Below, one piece after another: positions 5,719 to 14,949 of a DNA stretch of 64,000 nt; position 1 is the first letter of the stretch; the number at the start of each line of letters is the position of its first letter. The DNA is from Roseivirga ehrenbergii (lineage in GTDB: Bacteria; Bacteroidota; Bacteroidia; Cytophagales; Cyclobacteriaceae). The notes below the pieces were generated by a model, which had not been told where the DNA came from, searched no databases, and saw only the letters and a list, made by a program, of their open reading frames with translations. The DNA lies in NCBI RefSeq assembly GCF_001593005.1, contig NZ_LQZQ01000049.1, forward strand, positions 186,001 to 250,000, in the 5' to 3' direction. The position numbers were made by a program, and so were the translations under genes.

Positions 5719-8700
5719 CTACGCTCGCGCAGCAACCCACTCCTTAGCATTTATAAAGGCTTTGATCCATGGGCTGAGGATGTCTTTACGCTGCTCTATT
5801 GGATAGTGCGCCCAGTTCCAAGGGAAGATGGAGCGCTCGAAGTGCGGCATAATGGCCAAGTGTCTGCCGTCTTTACTCGCCAAACCTGCTACATGGTAGT
5901 CAGAACCATTGGGCGAAGCAGGGTAGGCCTCGTAAGAGTATTTAGCAATTACATTGTAAGCAGACTCTTTCTCTGGTAAAGCAAAACGGCCTTCACCGTG
6001 TGCCACCCAAATACCAAGCCTTGCGCCTGAAAGTGAGCCTAGCATTACCGAGTCATTTTCTGGAATGGTTACATTCACAAAACCCGACTCAAATTTGCCT
6101 GCAATGTTGTGCTTTAATTTAGGATGCGTTTTGTGTTCTGGGTACAGCAAACCAAGTTCGCCCATCAACTGGCAACCGTTACAAATCCCCAGTGAAATAG
6201 TGTCTTCACGGGCATAGAAATTGTCGAGGGCAGCTTTTGCTTTTTCGTTGTATAAGAAAGCACCCGCCCAGCCTTTGGCAGAACCCAAAACATCGGAATT
6301 GGAGAAGCCACCTACAAAGGCAATAAAGTTGACATCGCTTAGGTCTTCGGCACCAGAAATAAGGTCGGTCATGTGAATGTCCTTCACATCGAAACCAGCC
6401 AAATGCATGGCATAAGCCATTTCTCTGTCGCCATTCACGCCTTTTTCACGAATAATCGCTCCTTTAATTCCCGTTTTCTCTTTGCGGTCAGGGTTTAAGC
6501 CCAAAGCAGTATATTGGCCTTCAAACCCTTGAGGGAAAGTGAATTCTAAAGGTTGTTTTTTATAGTTCTCAAAACGGGTTTTGGCCAATTCGGCACCGCT
6601 TTGTTTTTGGTCTAATAAGAAAGAGGTCTTGTACCACAGGTCTCTCATTTCCAAAATATCGAAATTGTAATCAGCGTTGGCTGTCTTAATCGATAGTTTG
6701 TCTTCAGATTTTGGTACGGCAATTTCATGGTAAGTAACACCCAATGCTTTCAGTCTGTCTTTTACCGAAACGTTGTTTTCGTTTCCAATTTGAATAATCA
6801 AGCCCGGTTTTTCAGAGAAGAGCAATTGCGCATCGTCTCCGGCCTTGATGCCAGAAAGGTCCACTTCCAAACCAAATTCTTCTTGTGCAAAACACATTTC
6901 CAATAAGGCGGTTACCATACCTCCAGCAGAAATATCGTGTCCGGCCAAAATGTGCTCTTCTTCAATTAGGGTTTGAATCAAATCGAAGGTTTTGGCGAAT
7001 TTAGCGCTGTTCTTCACCATTGGTGCTGAAGTGCCCACTTTGCCAATGATTTGAGCAAATGAACTTCCACCCAGTTTAAAGTCATCTTCAGAAAGGTCGA
7101 TGTACAATAGAGAAGAGTTGACAATCGGTTGAAGTACAGGCTCTACTACTTTCTTCAGGTCGGTTACTTCGCCTACGGCAGAAATAATCACCGTACCCGG
7201 TGAGTACACCACATCGTTCTCGTATTTCTGGGTCATCGACATGGAATCTTTCCCCGTAGGGATATTGATGCCCAATTCGATGGCAAACTGGCTTACTCCT
7301 TCTACCGCTTTGTATAAACGAGCATTTTCACCTTCATTTTTCGCTGGCCACATCCAGTTGGCACTCAACGATACGTTTTTGATGCCGCCTTCAATCGGTG
7401 CCCAAATAATGTTGGTCAAAGCCTCGGCAATCGAAAGCTGAGAACCGGCTACTGGATCCACCAAAGCCGATACTGGAGCATGACCGATAGAAGTGGCAAT
7501 TCCTTTAATGCCTCGGTAATCGAGCGCCATTACGCCCACATTGTTCAAAGGTAACTGAATTGGTCCTGCCGTTTGTTGCTTGGCTACACGGCCAGTAACG
7601 CAACGGTCTACTTTGTTGGTAAGCCAATCTTTACAAGCTACAGCCTCTAACTGAAGCACCGCTTTTAAATAGTCTTCAATTTTAGCGTTGTCATAAGTCA
7701 AGTCCGCAAAATTGTTGGCTACGGTTTTGTCTTCCAAAATGGTTTTTGGAGAAGAACCAAACATATGAGAGAGATTCCAATCAATTGGGTTTTCACCCGA
7801 AACTTTATTCTCGAATTTGAAGTGCTGGTCGCCAGTGGTTTCACCCACCACATAGAAAGGCGCCCTTTCTCTTTTGGCCACGCGCTCCATCAATTCAATG
7901 TCTTTTTGCTTCATTACCAAGCCCATTCGCTCTTGAGATTCGTTGCCGATAATCTCTTTGTCGGAAAGGGTAGGATCGCCCACAGGTAATTTCTTTACGT
8001 CAATGGTGCCGCCCGTTTCTTCTACCAGTTCCGAAAGGCAGTTCAAATGGCCGCCTGCTCCGTGGTCGTGAATAGAAACGATTGGGTTGTCATCCATTTC
8101 GGCCATTGCGCGCACTGCGTTATACACACGCTTTTGCATTTCTGGGTTCGAACGCTGAATGGCGTTTAATTCAATACCGCTAGAAAACTCACCTGTATCT
8201 ACTGATGATACGGCACTTCCGCCCATACCAATGCGGTAGTTGTCGCCACCCATCACCACGATTTTATCGCCTGCCGCAGGAGACTCTTTCAAGGCATCTT
8301 TTTTCTTTCCGTAACCTACTCCACCGGCCAGCATAATCACCTTATCGAAACCGTATTTCTTGTCAGCTTCTTGGTGTTCAAAAGTAAGTACCGAACCAGC
8401 AATCAGCGGTTGACCGAATTTATTTCCGAAATCAGAAGCTCCGTTCGAAGCTTTGATGAGAATGTCCATTGGCGTTTGGTAAAGCCATTTTCTTTCAGGC
8501 ATGTTGGCTTCCCAGTTTCTGTCTCTTTCTAAACGAGAGTAGGAGGTCATGTACACGGCAGTTCCCGCCAAAGGCATAGAACCTTTTCCCCCTGCCATTC
8601 TATCTCTGATTTCTCCACCGGCTCCAGTTGCCGCTCCGTTAAAGGGCTCTACAGTCGTAGGGAAGTTGTGTGTTTCGGCTTTCAATGAAATCACCGAATC

Positions 8701-9414
8701 AAAATCTTTGGTTTCGAACCAGTCGGCTTTGTCTTGGGTTTTTTGTGCGAATTGTTCTACACGAGGGCCTTCTACAAATGCTACGTTATCTTTATAAGCA
8801 GACACCAATCTACCCGGGTGCGCCTCTGAAGTTTTACGAATAAGCTTGAATAGGGAAGTAGGCATTTCTTGGCCATCAATAATGAATACGCCATTAAAGA
8901 TTTTGTGTCGGCAGTGTTCTGAGTTTACCTGGGAAAATCCGAATACTTCGCCATCGGTTAGTTTTCTGCCCAATTGCTCGCTAACTCCATTCAGGTAATC
9001 AATTTCTTCTTGGTTCAGCGCTAAACCTTCTTGCTGGTTATAAGCTGCAATGTCTTCGATATAAAGCACAGGCTCAGGCTTTACGTCAATGCTATAAATC
9101 TGCTGATCTAAACCTTTATAGGCCGCTTGCAACATGGGGTCGAAAGCGGTGTTATTTAAATCTACTTTGTCAAATTCTTCGATACGCTCGATTCCGGCAA
9201 CGCCCATGTTTTGGGTAATTTCTACGGCATTGGTACTCCAAGGAGTAATCATTTCTTTTCTGGGGCCTACAAAATTGCCTTCCAAGGTATCGGTCGCAAT
9301 CAAAGTAGCATTACCAAAAAGCCAAGAAAGCTTTGATATGTCTTGATTTTGAAGGGGTTGGGTAAGGCCTAAAGCGTAGATTTTGTCGTTTCCTGCATCG
9401 AAAAACTGAATCAT
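5719..9414 (-). CDS. purL: Phosphoribosylformylglycinamidine synthase
   Basis: This 1231-aa single-chain FGAM synthase catalyses ATP- and glutamine-dependent conversion of FGAR to FGAM, step four of purine synthesis, in the cytoplasm. N-terminal PurS-like and linker regions (to about 200) are followed by two AIR-synthase-type halves: the substrate loop has SEHCRHKIF and KAETHNFPTTVEPFNGAATG, and later VSIHDHGAGGHLNCLSELVE and GHDISAGGMVTALLEMC. The C-terminal class-I glutaminase carries nucleophile Cys1078 in GICNGCQ and the His1191/Glu1193 pair in MPHFERS. Length is close to the usual 1230-1300 residues. Both active sites look intact. It is monocistronic with its own terminator. The ATG start lies in MIQFFDAG, which fits the family N-terminus. 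Confidence 0.98.
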   Translation of the reverse strand: MIQFFDAGNDKIYALGLTQPLQNQDISKLSWLFGNATLIATDTLEGNFVGPRKEMITPWSTNAVEITQNMGVAGIERIEEFDKVDLNNTAFDPMLQAAYKGLDQQIYSIDVKPEPVLYIEDIAAYNQQEGLALNQEEIDYLNGVSEQLGRKLTDGEVFGFSQVNSEHCRHKIFNGVFIIDGQEMPTSLFKLIRKTSEAHPGRLVSAYKDNVAFVEGPRVEQFAQKTQDKADWFETKDFDSVISLKAETHNFPTTVEPFNGAATGAGGEIRDRMAGGKGSMPLAGTAVYMTSYSRLERDRNWEANMPERKWLYQTPMDILIKASNGASDFGNKFGQPLIAGSVLTFEHQEADKKYGFDKVIMLAGGVGYGKKKDALKESPAAGDKIVVMGGDNYRIGMGGSAVSSVDTGEFSSGIELNAIQRSNPEMQKRVYNAVRAMAEMDDNPIVSIHDHGAGGHLNCLSELVEETGGTIDVKKLPVGDPTLSDKEIIGNESQERMGLVMKQKDIELMERVAKRERAPFYVVGETTGDQHFKFENKVSGENPIDWNLSHMFGSSPKTILEDKTVANNFADLTYDNAKIEDYLKAVLQLEAVACKDWLTNKVDRCVTGRVAKQQTAGPIQLPLNNVGVMALDYRGIKGIATSIGHAPVSALVDPVAGSQLSIAEALTNIIWAPIEGGIKNVSLSANWMWPAKNEGENARLYKAVEGVSQFAIELGINIPTGKDSMSMTQKYENDVVYSPGTVIISAVGEVTDLKKVVEPVLQPIVNSSLLYIDLSEDDFKLGGSSFAQIIGKVGTSAPMVKNSAKFAKTFDLIQTLIEEEHILAGHDISAGGMVTALLEMCFAQEEFGLEVDLSGIKAGDDAQLLFSEKPGLIIQIGNENNVSVKDRLKALGVTYHEIAVPKSEDKLSIKTANADYNFDILEMRDLWYKTSFLLDQKQSGAELAKTRFENYKKQPLEFTFPQGFEGQYTALGLNPDRKEKTGIKGAIIREKGVNGDREMAYAMHLAGFDVKDIHMTDLISGAEDLSDVNFIAFVGGFSNSDVLGSAKGWAGAFLYNEKAKAALDNFYAREDTISLGICNGCQLMGELGLLYPEHKTHPKLKHNIAGKFESGFVNVTIPENDSVMLGSLSGARLGIWVAHGEGRFALPEKESAYNVIAKYSYEAYPASPNGSDYHVAGLASKDGRHLAIMPHFERSIFPWNWAHYPIEQRKDILSPWIKAFINAKEWVAARA

Positions 9415-9518
9415 TAGAACGAGGTTTTAAGGGGTGTAGATTTAGGTGAGCAAAATTAGTAAAAGATTCGGCATTGGGAATTAAAAACGTGGAGATTGAA
9501 TAGGCCATAAAAAGAAAA

Positions 9519-9557
9519 TCCGTCAGCCCATGATCTAAAAGATTCTGAACTGACGGA
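9519..9557 (-). terminator. Hairpin terminator after the 9586-10050 gene
   Basis: TCCGTCAG (9519-9526) pairs with CTGACGGA (9550-9557), with an inner ATCT/AGAT pair. On the minus strand it is followed by TTTTCTTTTT. It lies about 30 bases after the stop of the 154-aa gene. Confidence 0.7.
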
Positions 9558-9585
9558 TGATTAATTATTTGTATGCCTCAGGCGA

Positions 9586-10050
9586 TTACTTCATTTTACT
9601 CAATTGCTCTTCTCCAGCTTTATTGATGGCGTAATCGCGCCATTTTTCATATTCTTCTGCATCCATATTTTTTTCTGCAGCGCCTGCTGAAGGAGGGGTG
9701 AAGCTAAAGCTTGATTCCCACCATTGACGGGCATATTCTTTGGCTTGTTCTTTATCAATTTCAAATTGGCTGACCTGACCGTCACCCAATAACCAAGGTT
9801 TTTCTTGGCTGCTGTATTTTTGAAAAATCATTGTGCGCATTTTGGTACCCATTTCATCATTTCTTTGAAAATGAGCTTTTGAATAAGCCAGTGTTTCAGG
9901 CTCTATCATTTTGTTATCCCAAAAGCGTTTTGATTTAATAATCTGTGCAGATGTAAGAAGATAGCCTTCACCGAATTCTAATAGTGAGCCTTCTAAATCA
10001 CAAGATCTAGCAGGTTTCTTCTTTTTCTTTCCGAAACTAAATAATCCCAT
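9586..10050 (-). CDS. Hypothetical cytoplasmic protein, 154 aa
   Basis: The product starts MGLFSFGKKKKKPARSC, with a Lys run that may be a nucleic-acid or membrane-surface contact. Residues 25-60 have alternating hydrophobics, and the C-terminal third is acidic and helical (MDAEEYEKWRDYAINKAG). No signal peptide, membrane helix or known motif is visible. ATG at 10050 is preceded by an A+T-rich leader, and a clear terminator follows, so it is a single-gene transcript between purL and the acyl-CoA-binding-protein gene. I do not recognise a function. Confidence 0.65.
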   Translation of the reverse strand: MGLFSFGKKKKKPARSCDLEGSLLEFGEGYLLTSAQIIKSKRFWDNKMIEPETLAYSKAHFQRNDEMGTKMRTMIFQKYSSQEKPWLLGDGQVSQFEIDKEQAKEYARQWWESSFSFTPPSAGAAEKNMDAEEYEKWRDYAINKAGEEQLSKMK

Positions 10051-10157
10051 TGTTGTTTATTTTGAATTTTGATTTAACCGTTCGCAATATGCGAAGAAAA
10101 ATATAATTTATTGTTGTCGCCTAGGGTAAACGACATTGATAAGCTGCTATTGTGAAA

Positions 10158-10421
10158 TTAACTTTCAGCGGATTTTAACTCATTTACAAGGTCGATATAA
10201 GCTTTCATTGCTTCTTCCTTACTCTGACCTTTAAGTTTTTCCCACGCATTGTATTTGGCAGCAGCTTTAAAGTCAAAACCGCCCGGTCTTTCAGTATCGT
10301 TGTCTCCGTGGGTGGCTTGTTTGTAAAGGGCGTATAATTTTAAAAGGTGTTCATTGGATGGACGTTGGGTAAGGGTGTCCACTGTTTTTAATGCATTCTG
10401 AAACGCTTCGTTTGATTCCAT
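10158..10421 (-). CDS. Acyl-CoA-binding protein (ACBP)
   Basis: The 87-residue protein matches the four-helix ACBP family over its full length. Key segments are LLKLYALYKQATHGD (25-39), RPGGFDFKAAAKYNAWEKLK (45-64) and SKEEAMKAYIDLVNEL at the C-terminus, containing the Tyr/Lys positions that contact the acyl-CoA adenine and phosphate groups. It binds long-chain acyl-CoA esters in the cytoplasm and buffers or delivers them to lipid enzymes. It is a monocistronic gene; the ATG at 10421 gives the usual short N-terminal helix. Confidence 0.92.
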   Translation of the reverse strand: MESNEAFQNALKTVDTLTQRPSNEHLLKLYALYKQATHGDNDTERPGGFDFKAAAKYNAWEKLKGQSKEEAMKAYIDLVNELKSAES

Positions 10422-10474
10422 TCCGATCTTATTTATATAAATTTGAAATCTAAAATTATTGAATCTTCAGCGAT

Positions 10475-11140
10475 ATGCAATTAGGAAAATTGGGTGAAAT
10501 GATTTTGAAGAGCTCAATAGCGATTATCGCCTTCATGGGGTCGTTTTCTTTTGCTCAGGCTCAGGATTTTTATGACGTTAGTTATAAGGCAGGCCCTGTT
10601 TTAAAAATTGTTAGTCCGAAAATTAGAATCGATAGCGATTACGTCCGTATTCCGGAAGAAGGAAATGAGATTGGCTACCAGTTTGGCTTGTTTGCTAAAA
10701 TAAGGGTGAATAATGTTTATGTACAGCCTGAGTTACTTTTATCTACTGCCCAAAGTAGATTGGATTTCTTGAATTACGATGGTGTAGTTGGGTTTAATCC
10801 TAGTGCTGATTTTGAATTTACCACACTCGAAATTCCGCTTTCTATTGGTGTGAATATTGGCAATTTGAGGTTAGATACCGGCCCTGGTTTTAGTTTAATG
10901 CTTTCTGGAAATGAGTATTTTTTGAATGAAAGGATTAACGTAACTCAAGAGTATAATCAGATGACCATTCTGTGGCGGTTTGGCCTTGGGCTTGATATCA
11001 ATCACCTGCTGCTTGATTTTAAATATGAGTTTGGCTTGAGTAAAACCGAAGAGAGTTTATCCCGACTGATTGAGAGAGAATTGGTGCCTAAACAAAGCCA
11101 ATTGGTTTTCAGTGTTGGCTACTCAATTCTTAGGGATTAG
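10475..11140 (+). CDS. Outer-membrane beta-barrel protein (PorT-like)
   Basis: The 221-aa protein has a cleavable signal peptide (hydrophobic IIAFMGSFSFAQAQD, cleavage after AQA near residue 30). It then shows alternating strands with aromatic girdles such as YQFGLFAKIRVNNVYVQPEL and DFKYEFGLSK, ending in hydrophobic Phe/Tyr-rich strands (LVFSVGYSIL). This fits the eight-strand porin-like/PorT families of Bacteroidota outer membranes; the specific role is unknown. It is divergent from the ACBP gene with 53 bases between them, so the promoters overlap. It is convergent with the next gene, with a 16-base palindrome at the junction. Confidence 0.75.
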   Translation: MQLGKLGEMILKSSIAIIAFMGSFSFAQAQDFYDVSYKAGPVLKIVSPKIRIDSDYVRIPEEGNEIGYQFGLFAKIRVNNVYVQPELLLSTAQSRLDFLNYDGVVGFNPSADFEFTTLEIPLSIGVNIGNLRLDTGPGFSLMLSGNEYFLNERINVTQEYNQMTILWRFGLGLDINHLLLDFKYEFGLSKTEESLSRLIERELVPKQSQLVFSVGYSILRD

Positions 11141-11141
11141 C

Positions 11142-11157
11142 GGCTTTTTAAAAAGCC
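11142..11157. terminator. Bidirectional palindrome between convergent genes
   Basis: GGCTTTTTAAAAAGCC is a perfect 16-base palindrome one base after the stop of the plus-strand gene, overlapping the last codons of the minus-strand gene at 11148. It could act as a shared terminator; there is no long T-run beyond the stem. Confidence 0.35.
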
Positions 11158-12140
11158 CAGCTCAGTTTTAAACTTAGGTCGAAATTTGCCGACCAAGCTG
11201 TTTCTTTTTTGTTCGATGAATAACTTAAATCAAACCATTCCCAAAAGCCGGGTTGTTGGATGTAATTTTCAGGTATTGAAGGGTAAGTAACTTTTCTATG
11301 CCTTAACCCTAGACCAAAATAGGTTTCAACAACAAAGCCTCGGGTTAAATAATACTGTAATCCAATATGGGGGGTGATGGAAACGAATTGTTTATTAATT
11401 CTGGTTCTTTCACTAAAGTGAAATCGCTGATTAGGTATTGGCTCGGTGTAATAGCTGATGTAGGCATCGTTTTGCTTATGAAAGAACTCGGCTGCTATTC
11501 CTGAATACCAACGTGTGTTTTCATGGTTTCTGAAAAAGTACTTTTCCTCCACTACTATTTTATATCCCTTACTATTCCTGGCAAAATCATTGTCTCTGCT
11601 TAAAAAGTGAGTATAGCTTAGTTGAGTGCCAAACTTACTTCCGTGCAATCGCTCGTAGCTTACTTCAATTCCAGGGTGATATCCTATTACCATTGATAAT
11701 GGGTTGAATCCAACTTTATTTTTTCTGTATAACAAAGTGCTGTCCATAGGAAAGTAAGGCGTATAGGCATTGCCCGGCCTATTCAAGTCGATGAACACTT
11801 TTCTTGGGTATTTCCATTTCTTTCCTGTGATTTCATCCACAAGAAATCCAGAGAAATAAGGACTTAATGTGTTCAGCCAGTATACAGGTGCTTTTTTAGG
11901 GAGAATATATACTTGCTTGGTTCTCTCTTCAGTAAAAATTGATACTGTAATAGGCTCTTTGCTATTTTTGGCTACGAAAGTAACGGGGGCGCTCAGTTTG
12001 TTAATAATGGTGTCGCCTTCATAGATATAGTTGACCGCTTGGTCGGACTTTATACTTACCTGCGAATAATTGCCATTAATGATTGTAGCACAAGAAGAAA
12101 CTAGCCATACGAGGCTAATTAGAAGGGCAGTATTACGCAT
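11148..12140 (-). CDS. Lipoprotein with beta-barrel-like C-terminal part
   Basis: This 330-aa protein has a lipobox (LVWLVSSCATI, Cys17), so it is probably a lipoprotein. Residues 20-100 (NGNYSQVSIKSDQAVNYIYE) resemble the small lipoprotein domain often starting CATIxxG in Bacteroidota. From about 145 on, alternating strands with aromatic ends (GIEVSYERLHGSKFGTQLSY, ITPHIGLQYYLTRGFVVETY) suggest an outer-membrane barrel. Combining a lipid anchor with a barrel-like region is somewhat unusual, although such proteins occur. No enzymatic motif is seen. It is followed 25 bases upstream by the 111-aa gene on the same strand. Confidence 0.65.
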   Translation of the reverse strand: MRNTALLISLVWLVSSCATIINGNYSQVSIKSDQAVNYIYEGDTIINKLSAPVTFVAKNSKEPITVSIFTEERTKQVYILPKKAPVYWLNTLSPYFSGFLVDEITGKKWKYPRKVFIDLNRPGNAYTPYFPMDSTLLYRKNKVGFNPLSMVIGYHPGIEVSYERLHGSKFGTQLSYTHFLSRDNDFARNSKGYKIVVEEKYFFRNHENTRWYSGIAAEFFHKQNDAYISYYTEPIPNQRFHFSERTRINKQFVSITPHIGLQYYLTRGFVVETYFGLGLRHRKVTYPSIPENYIQQPGFWEWFDLSYSSNKKETAWSANFDLSLKLSWAF

Positions 12141-12165
12141 ACAAAAAGTATGGGGTTTTAAAAGT

Positions 12166-12501
12166 CTAAATTTCGTCTAATATAGAACTTCCTTCCGAAA
12201 TATCTCCCGAGGCCCACTTCCAAGCTTCATGTAGCCTAATTTTTCCATTACTAAGTATTTCTGGGCGTGAATAGCACATGCCTTTTGATACTTCTCCCTT
12301 TTCATTTACTTGGTGGTAATGCATTTCGATATACCCTTGGTCATCAACTAATCCCGATATATGCCCTTTAACCATCTGTCCTCCTTGGTATTGAGCACTA
12401 AGAACTGATCCTTCCTGTATATATTCAAAAACTGTTTCGCTCGAAATTTCGCAGTTTGCTGTATTAATTACAGCTCTGAATTTGCGCTTATGATAGTTCA
12501 T
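12166..12501 (-). CDS. Conserved 111-aa protein, often mislabelled N-acetylglutamate synthase
   Basis: The small cytoplasmic protein is beta-rich: FRAVINTANCEISSETVFEY, GQMVKGHISGLVDDQGYIEM, YHQVNEKGEVSKGMCYSRPE, GKIRLHEAWKWASGDISEGS. This full-length pattern is familiar from Bacteroidota and Firmicutes genomes, where it is commonly named N-acetylglutamate synthase. It has none of the GNAT or kinase-like motifs of that enzyme, so I would not accept that name. Function unknown. It precedes the lipoprotein gene by 25 bases in the same direction and may be cotranscribed. ATG at 12501. Confidence 0.7.
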   Translation of the reverse strand: MNYHKRKFRAVINTANCEISSETVFEYIQEGSVLSAQYQGGQMVKGHISGLVDDQGYIEMHYHQVNEKGEVSKGMCYSRPEILSNGKIRLHEAWKWASGDISEGSSILDEI

Positions 12502-12709
12502 TGAGGTATTCGGTGATGATGTTGGGGTACAATTAATGAAAATATCTTTACAGATATTGTGTTCTCATTCAATGTTAAAAGAAACTTAATATTGAAGTTG
12601 ATTTACGGGTAGTACTAAAGTTACTTGAGTTTTATTATTGTTAGTGTAAATGAAAAGGAGCAAACCATATTGATTTGCTCCTCCTGTATTCTGAAAATAG
12701 TGTTTTGCA

Positions 12710-13801
12710 TCAAGATTTTTTCACAGCTGCAAAGGCCTTCAGTCTTTCGTCTTTTAAAGCTCCATTAGAAAAGAAGGACATGCCCTTGGCTCCGCCTGCT
12801 TTGGCTGCAGCTATGGCCTGAGCAATTTCTTCTGGTTTCATTTCTGGTAAATAAACACCTGTATGTAGAGGAAATTTACCATTCAAATCATTCACGCCTT
12901 GTTGCGTAGCATATTCAATCCAAGGAATATCTTCTTCATAGAAGTTGTGGTAAATCATAGGGAACACAATGTCCAAATCCCATTCGTTCCAAGACTGGCG
13001 CACGAGTTTTCTGGCCAATTCAGGGTAAGGGAATACTGCTGCCGACATTTTTTTGCCCTCAGCATGTACCGCAGCCGAAACTTGATTCACCAGTTTAGTA
13101 ATGCTGTCCCATCTGTATTTTCTCCACTTTTCATCTTGGCTAGGGTCTTCTAAGCTGTCGGGTCTGTATCCATTTTCTTCTTCAAAATTACCTTGGCATG
13201 TTTCGCAATAGCAGAAGTCATATTCGGGCATTTCGTGGTCTTGAACTAAGTTGTATTTGGCCCAAAGCCCTTTGGGAAGAATGACATCGCAATAGCGAAC
13301 ATAATCTAAGTGAATGGCCGAAAGCCCTTCGATATCGCAATGCGACACCATGAAATTCTTCACATATTCTTGCACTTCTGGTTTAGAAGGGCAGAGCCAT
13401 TGATAATAGCCTACATAGGGGTTTACATTAAGACTCGACTCTCCATTTCTGCTCACGGCATACCATTCCGGATGTGCTTGTGCTTCGGTGTCGCCCGGGC
13501 GGTTCATGGTCCAAAGCCAAGCATGTACTTCTTGCCCAAGCTCTTGTGCTATCGGAATTAGTTTCTCTAGCATTTGGCGTCCACCGCCAATAATAAGCCC
13601 GGTTATTCCTGCTTCGCGAAGCCCAGTTAATTCTGTTTTCCAGTCGGCTATGGTTTTTTCATTGTTGCCATCTACCCACACCCAGTATTTAAAATCTTCT
13701 TCAGTAGAATTGGCAGTTCCGCACGAAGTAAGTAGGGTAGGCGCCAGCATAAAGGCTGCTGAACCAAGGCCAATGTTTTTTATAAAGTCGCGTTTTTTCA
13801 T
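12710..13801 (-). CDS. GHL10-like glycoside hydrolase, lipoprotein
   Basis: The product from ATG 13801 is 363 aa. KKRDFIKNIGLGSAAFMLAP with a lipobox at LLTSC (Cys27) gives a Tat-resembling but KR, not RR, lipoprotein signal. The rest fits the family-10-like/GHL10 TIM-barrel hydrolases: VWVDGNNEKTIADWKTEL, an HAWLWTMN strand, WLCPSKPEVQEYVKNF, GLSAIHLDYVRYC with likely catalytic Asp, a zinc-like CYCETC, and VFPMIYHNF. Carbohydrate cleavage in the periplasm or at the surface is inferred. A TTG at 13819 in frame would add six residues, but the ATG overlaps the upstream stop as ATGA, arguing for translational coupling to the CBM9-like gene. Confidence 0.8.
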   Translation of the reverse strand: MKKRDFIKNIGLGSAAFMLAPTLLTSCGTANSTEEDFKYWVWVDGNNEKTIADWKTELTGLREAGITGLIIGGGRQMLEKLIPIAQELGQEVHAWLWTMNRPGDTEAQAHPEWYAVSRNGESSLNVNPYVGYYQWLCPSKPEVQEYVKNFMVSHCDIEGLSAIHLDYVRYCDVILPKGLWAKYNLVQDHEMPEYDFCYCETCQGNFEEENGYRPDSLEDPSQDEKWRKYRWDSITKLVNQVSAAVHAEGKKMSAAVFPYPELARKLVRQSWNEWDLDIVFPMIYHNFYEEDIPWIEYATQQGVNDLNGKFPLHTGVYLPEMKPEEIAQAIAAAKAGGAKGMSFFSNGALKDERLKAFAAVKKS

Positions 13802-14889
13802 GGTTTTATTTCTTTCCAAATTCTACCTGTTTCATTAATGAACCAAGTTGCATCTGTCGTTTGTGCTTTTAATAAATAGGTCTGTTCCGTAGTGTTCAAG
13901 TTGTAGGTTATAGCCTTTGATCCATCTACTTGATTTGGTAAGTTGAAATTTTTGAGTGATTGATCAAATACTTTGTGTTCTCTTCTGAAATCAATTTGAG
14001 CTCGATGAAAATAGTAAAGCACTTGCCTTATTTCCTCTTCGGCTTTATTAACTTTTATAATACTAAAGCCTTCATCAAGCACATTTTTGTCTGAAAACTG
14101 AACAATGCCCCAAAACTCAGGTTCGTGCATGGCAATGGCTCTTTGTGGCGACCATACCCAATTATGTTCTGGTAGGTTTTTGCCTGTTTTAGAATCTTTC
14201 TGTTTTACATATTTTCCATCCATAACTTCGGTCTTCCATTGCACGCGCGAGAAATTCAAACGCCATTGGTCACCATTGTTGGGTGGGGTTTTCATGCTGG
14301 TGGCTTCGCTGAGGGCATCCCACGGAATGGCCACTTCAACTGACCAGCCTTGGTCTTTATCACTAGGGTCGTTTAGAGTTCCGTTGACATGGACTGCGGA
14401 CTTTAGTCCGTGAATGTCCCAGTGGTCAATGGCGTGGCCACCATTGCGGTAGGGGCGGGTGAGTAGTAAATCCCAAACGGTGTTGAGTGCATTTACTTCG
14501 AATTCGTAATAGTTATGAGTATCGCCATCTGGGTCGATGAAAATCTCGAAGTCATTATCGTAGAAGATCACGGCATCGCGTTCGGTGAGTTTAGCCCAAA
14601 CATGCGGCTCTTCCATTTCAGCATAAAAGTAGAAGTAGTCTTCATCCCAAAGCATTTTCATTCGGGTATCGAAATAAGGCTTGGGTTTCTTGTTTCCCTC
14701 AATATCTATAAAAGTATCCGTCCATGGCGCTGTCTGCCAAGCATCTTCGTTTGCTAAACCATCAATTTTGAGAGTAGTGCTTGTTTTATGACTTAGGTAA
14801 GATCGCCCTTCGATAAACTGAAATTGGGCTTGGGCCGTAATACAATGACCAAAAAAGATTAAGAAAAATAGGAGATGTTTCAACTTCAT
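13798..14889 (-). CDS. CBM9-like carbohydrate-binding secreted protein
   Basis: This 363-aa exported protein has a signal peptide ending AQAQF near residue 23. Residues 40-250 match the carbohydrate-binding family 9-like/DOMON beta-sandwich: LKIDGLANEDAWQTAPWTDT, RMKMLWDEDYFYFYAEMEEP, VIFYDNDFEIFIDPDGDTHN, YYEFEVNALNTVWDL, GWSVEVAIPWDAL and WRLNFSRVQW. The aromatic and acidic residues in these strands form the ligand site in family members. A C-terminal 80 residues are unassigned. It is translated immediately before the GHL10-like gene with an ATGA overlap, so the two probably act on one glycan. Confidence 0.82.
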   Translation of the reverse strand: MKLKHLLFFLIFFGHCITAQAQFQFIEGRSYLSHKTSTTLKIDGLANEDAWQTAPWTDTFIDIEGNKKPKPYFDTRMKMLWDEDYFYFYAEMEEPHVWAKLTERDAVIFYDNDFEIFIDPDGDTHNYYEFEVNALNTVWDLLLTRPYRNGGHAIDHWDIHGLKSAVHVNGTLNDPSDKDQGWSVEVAIPWDALSEATSMKTPPNNGDQWRLNFSRVQWKTEVMDGKYVKQKDSKTGKNLPEHNWVWSPQRAIAMHEPEFWGIVQFSDKNVLDEGFSIIKVNKAEEEIRQVLYYFHRAQIDFRREHKVFDQSLKNFNLPNQVDGSKAITYNLNTTEQTYLLKAQTTDATWFINETGRIWKEIKP

Positions 14890-14892
14890 AAA

Positions 14893-14924
14893 TAAAAAAA
14901 CCTCTTCCGTTTCGAGAAGAGGTT
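14893..14924 (-). terminator. Terminator of the NSS transporter gene
   Basis: AACCTCTTC and GAAGAGGTT form a stem around CGTTTCGA (14899-14924). On the minus strand it is followed by TTTTTTTATTT. It begins 25 bases after the stop codon of the transporter and ends just before the CBM9-like gene's start. Confidence 0.8.
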
Positions 14925-14949
14925 CAATATCATAAATTCTTAAGAGTAA

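Noticed and set aside
5719-9414. Short plus-strand frames opposite purL (for example 7765-7989, 8549-8797)
   Set aside because: Antisense shadows of a conserved coding gene.
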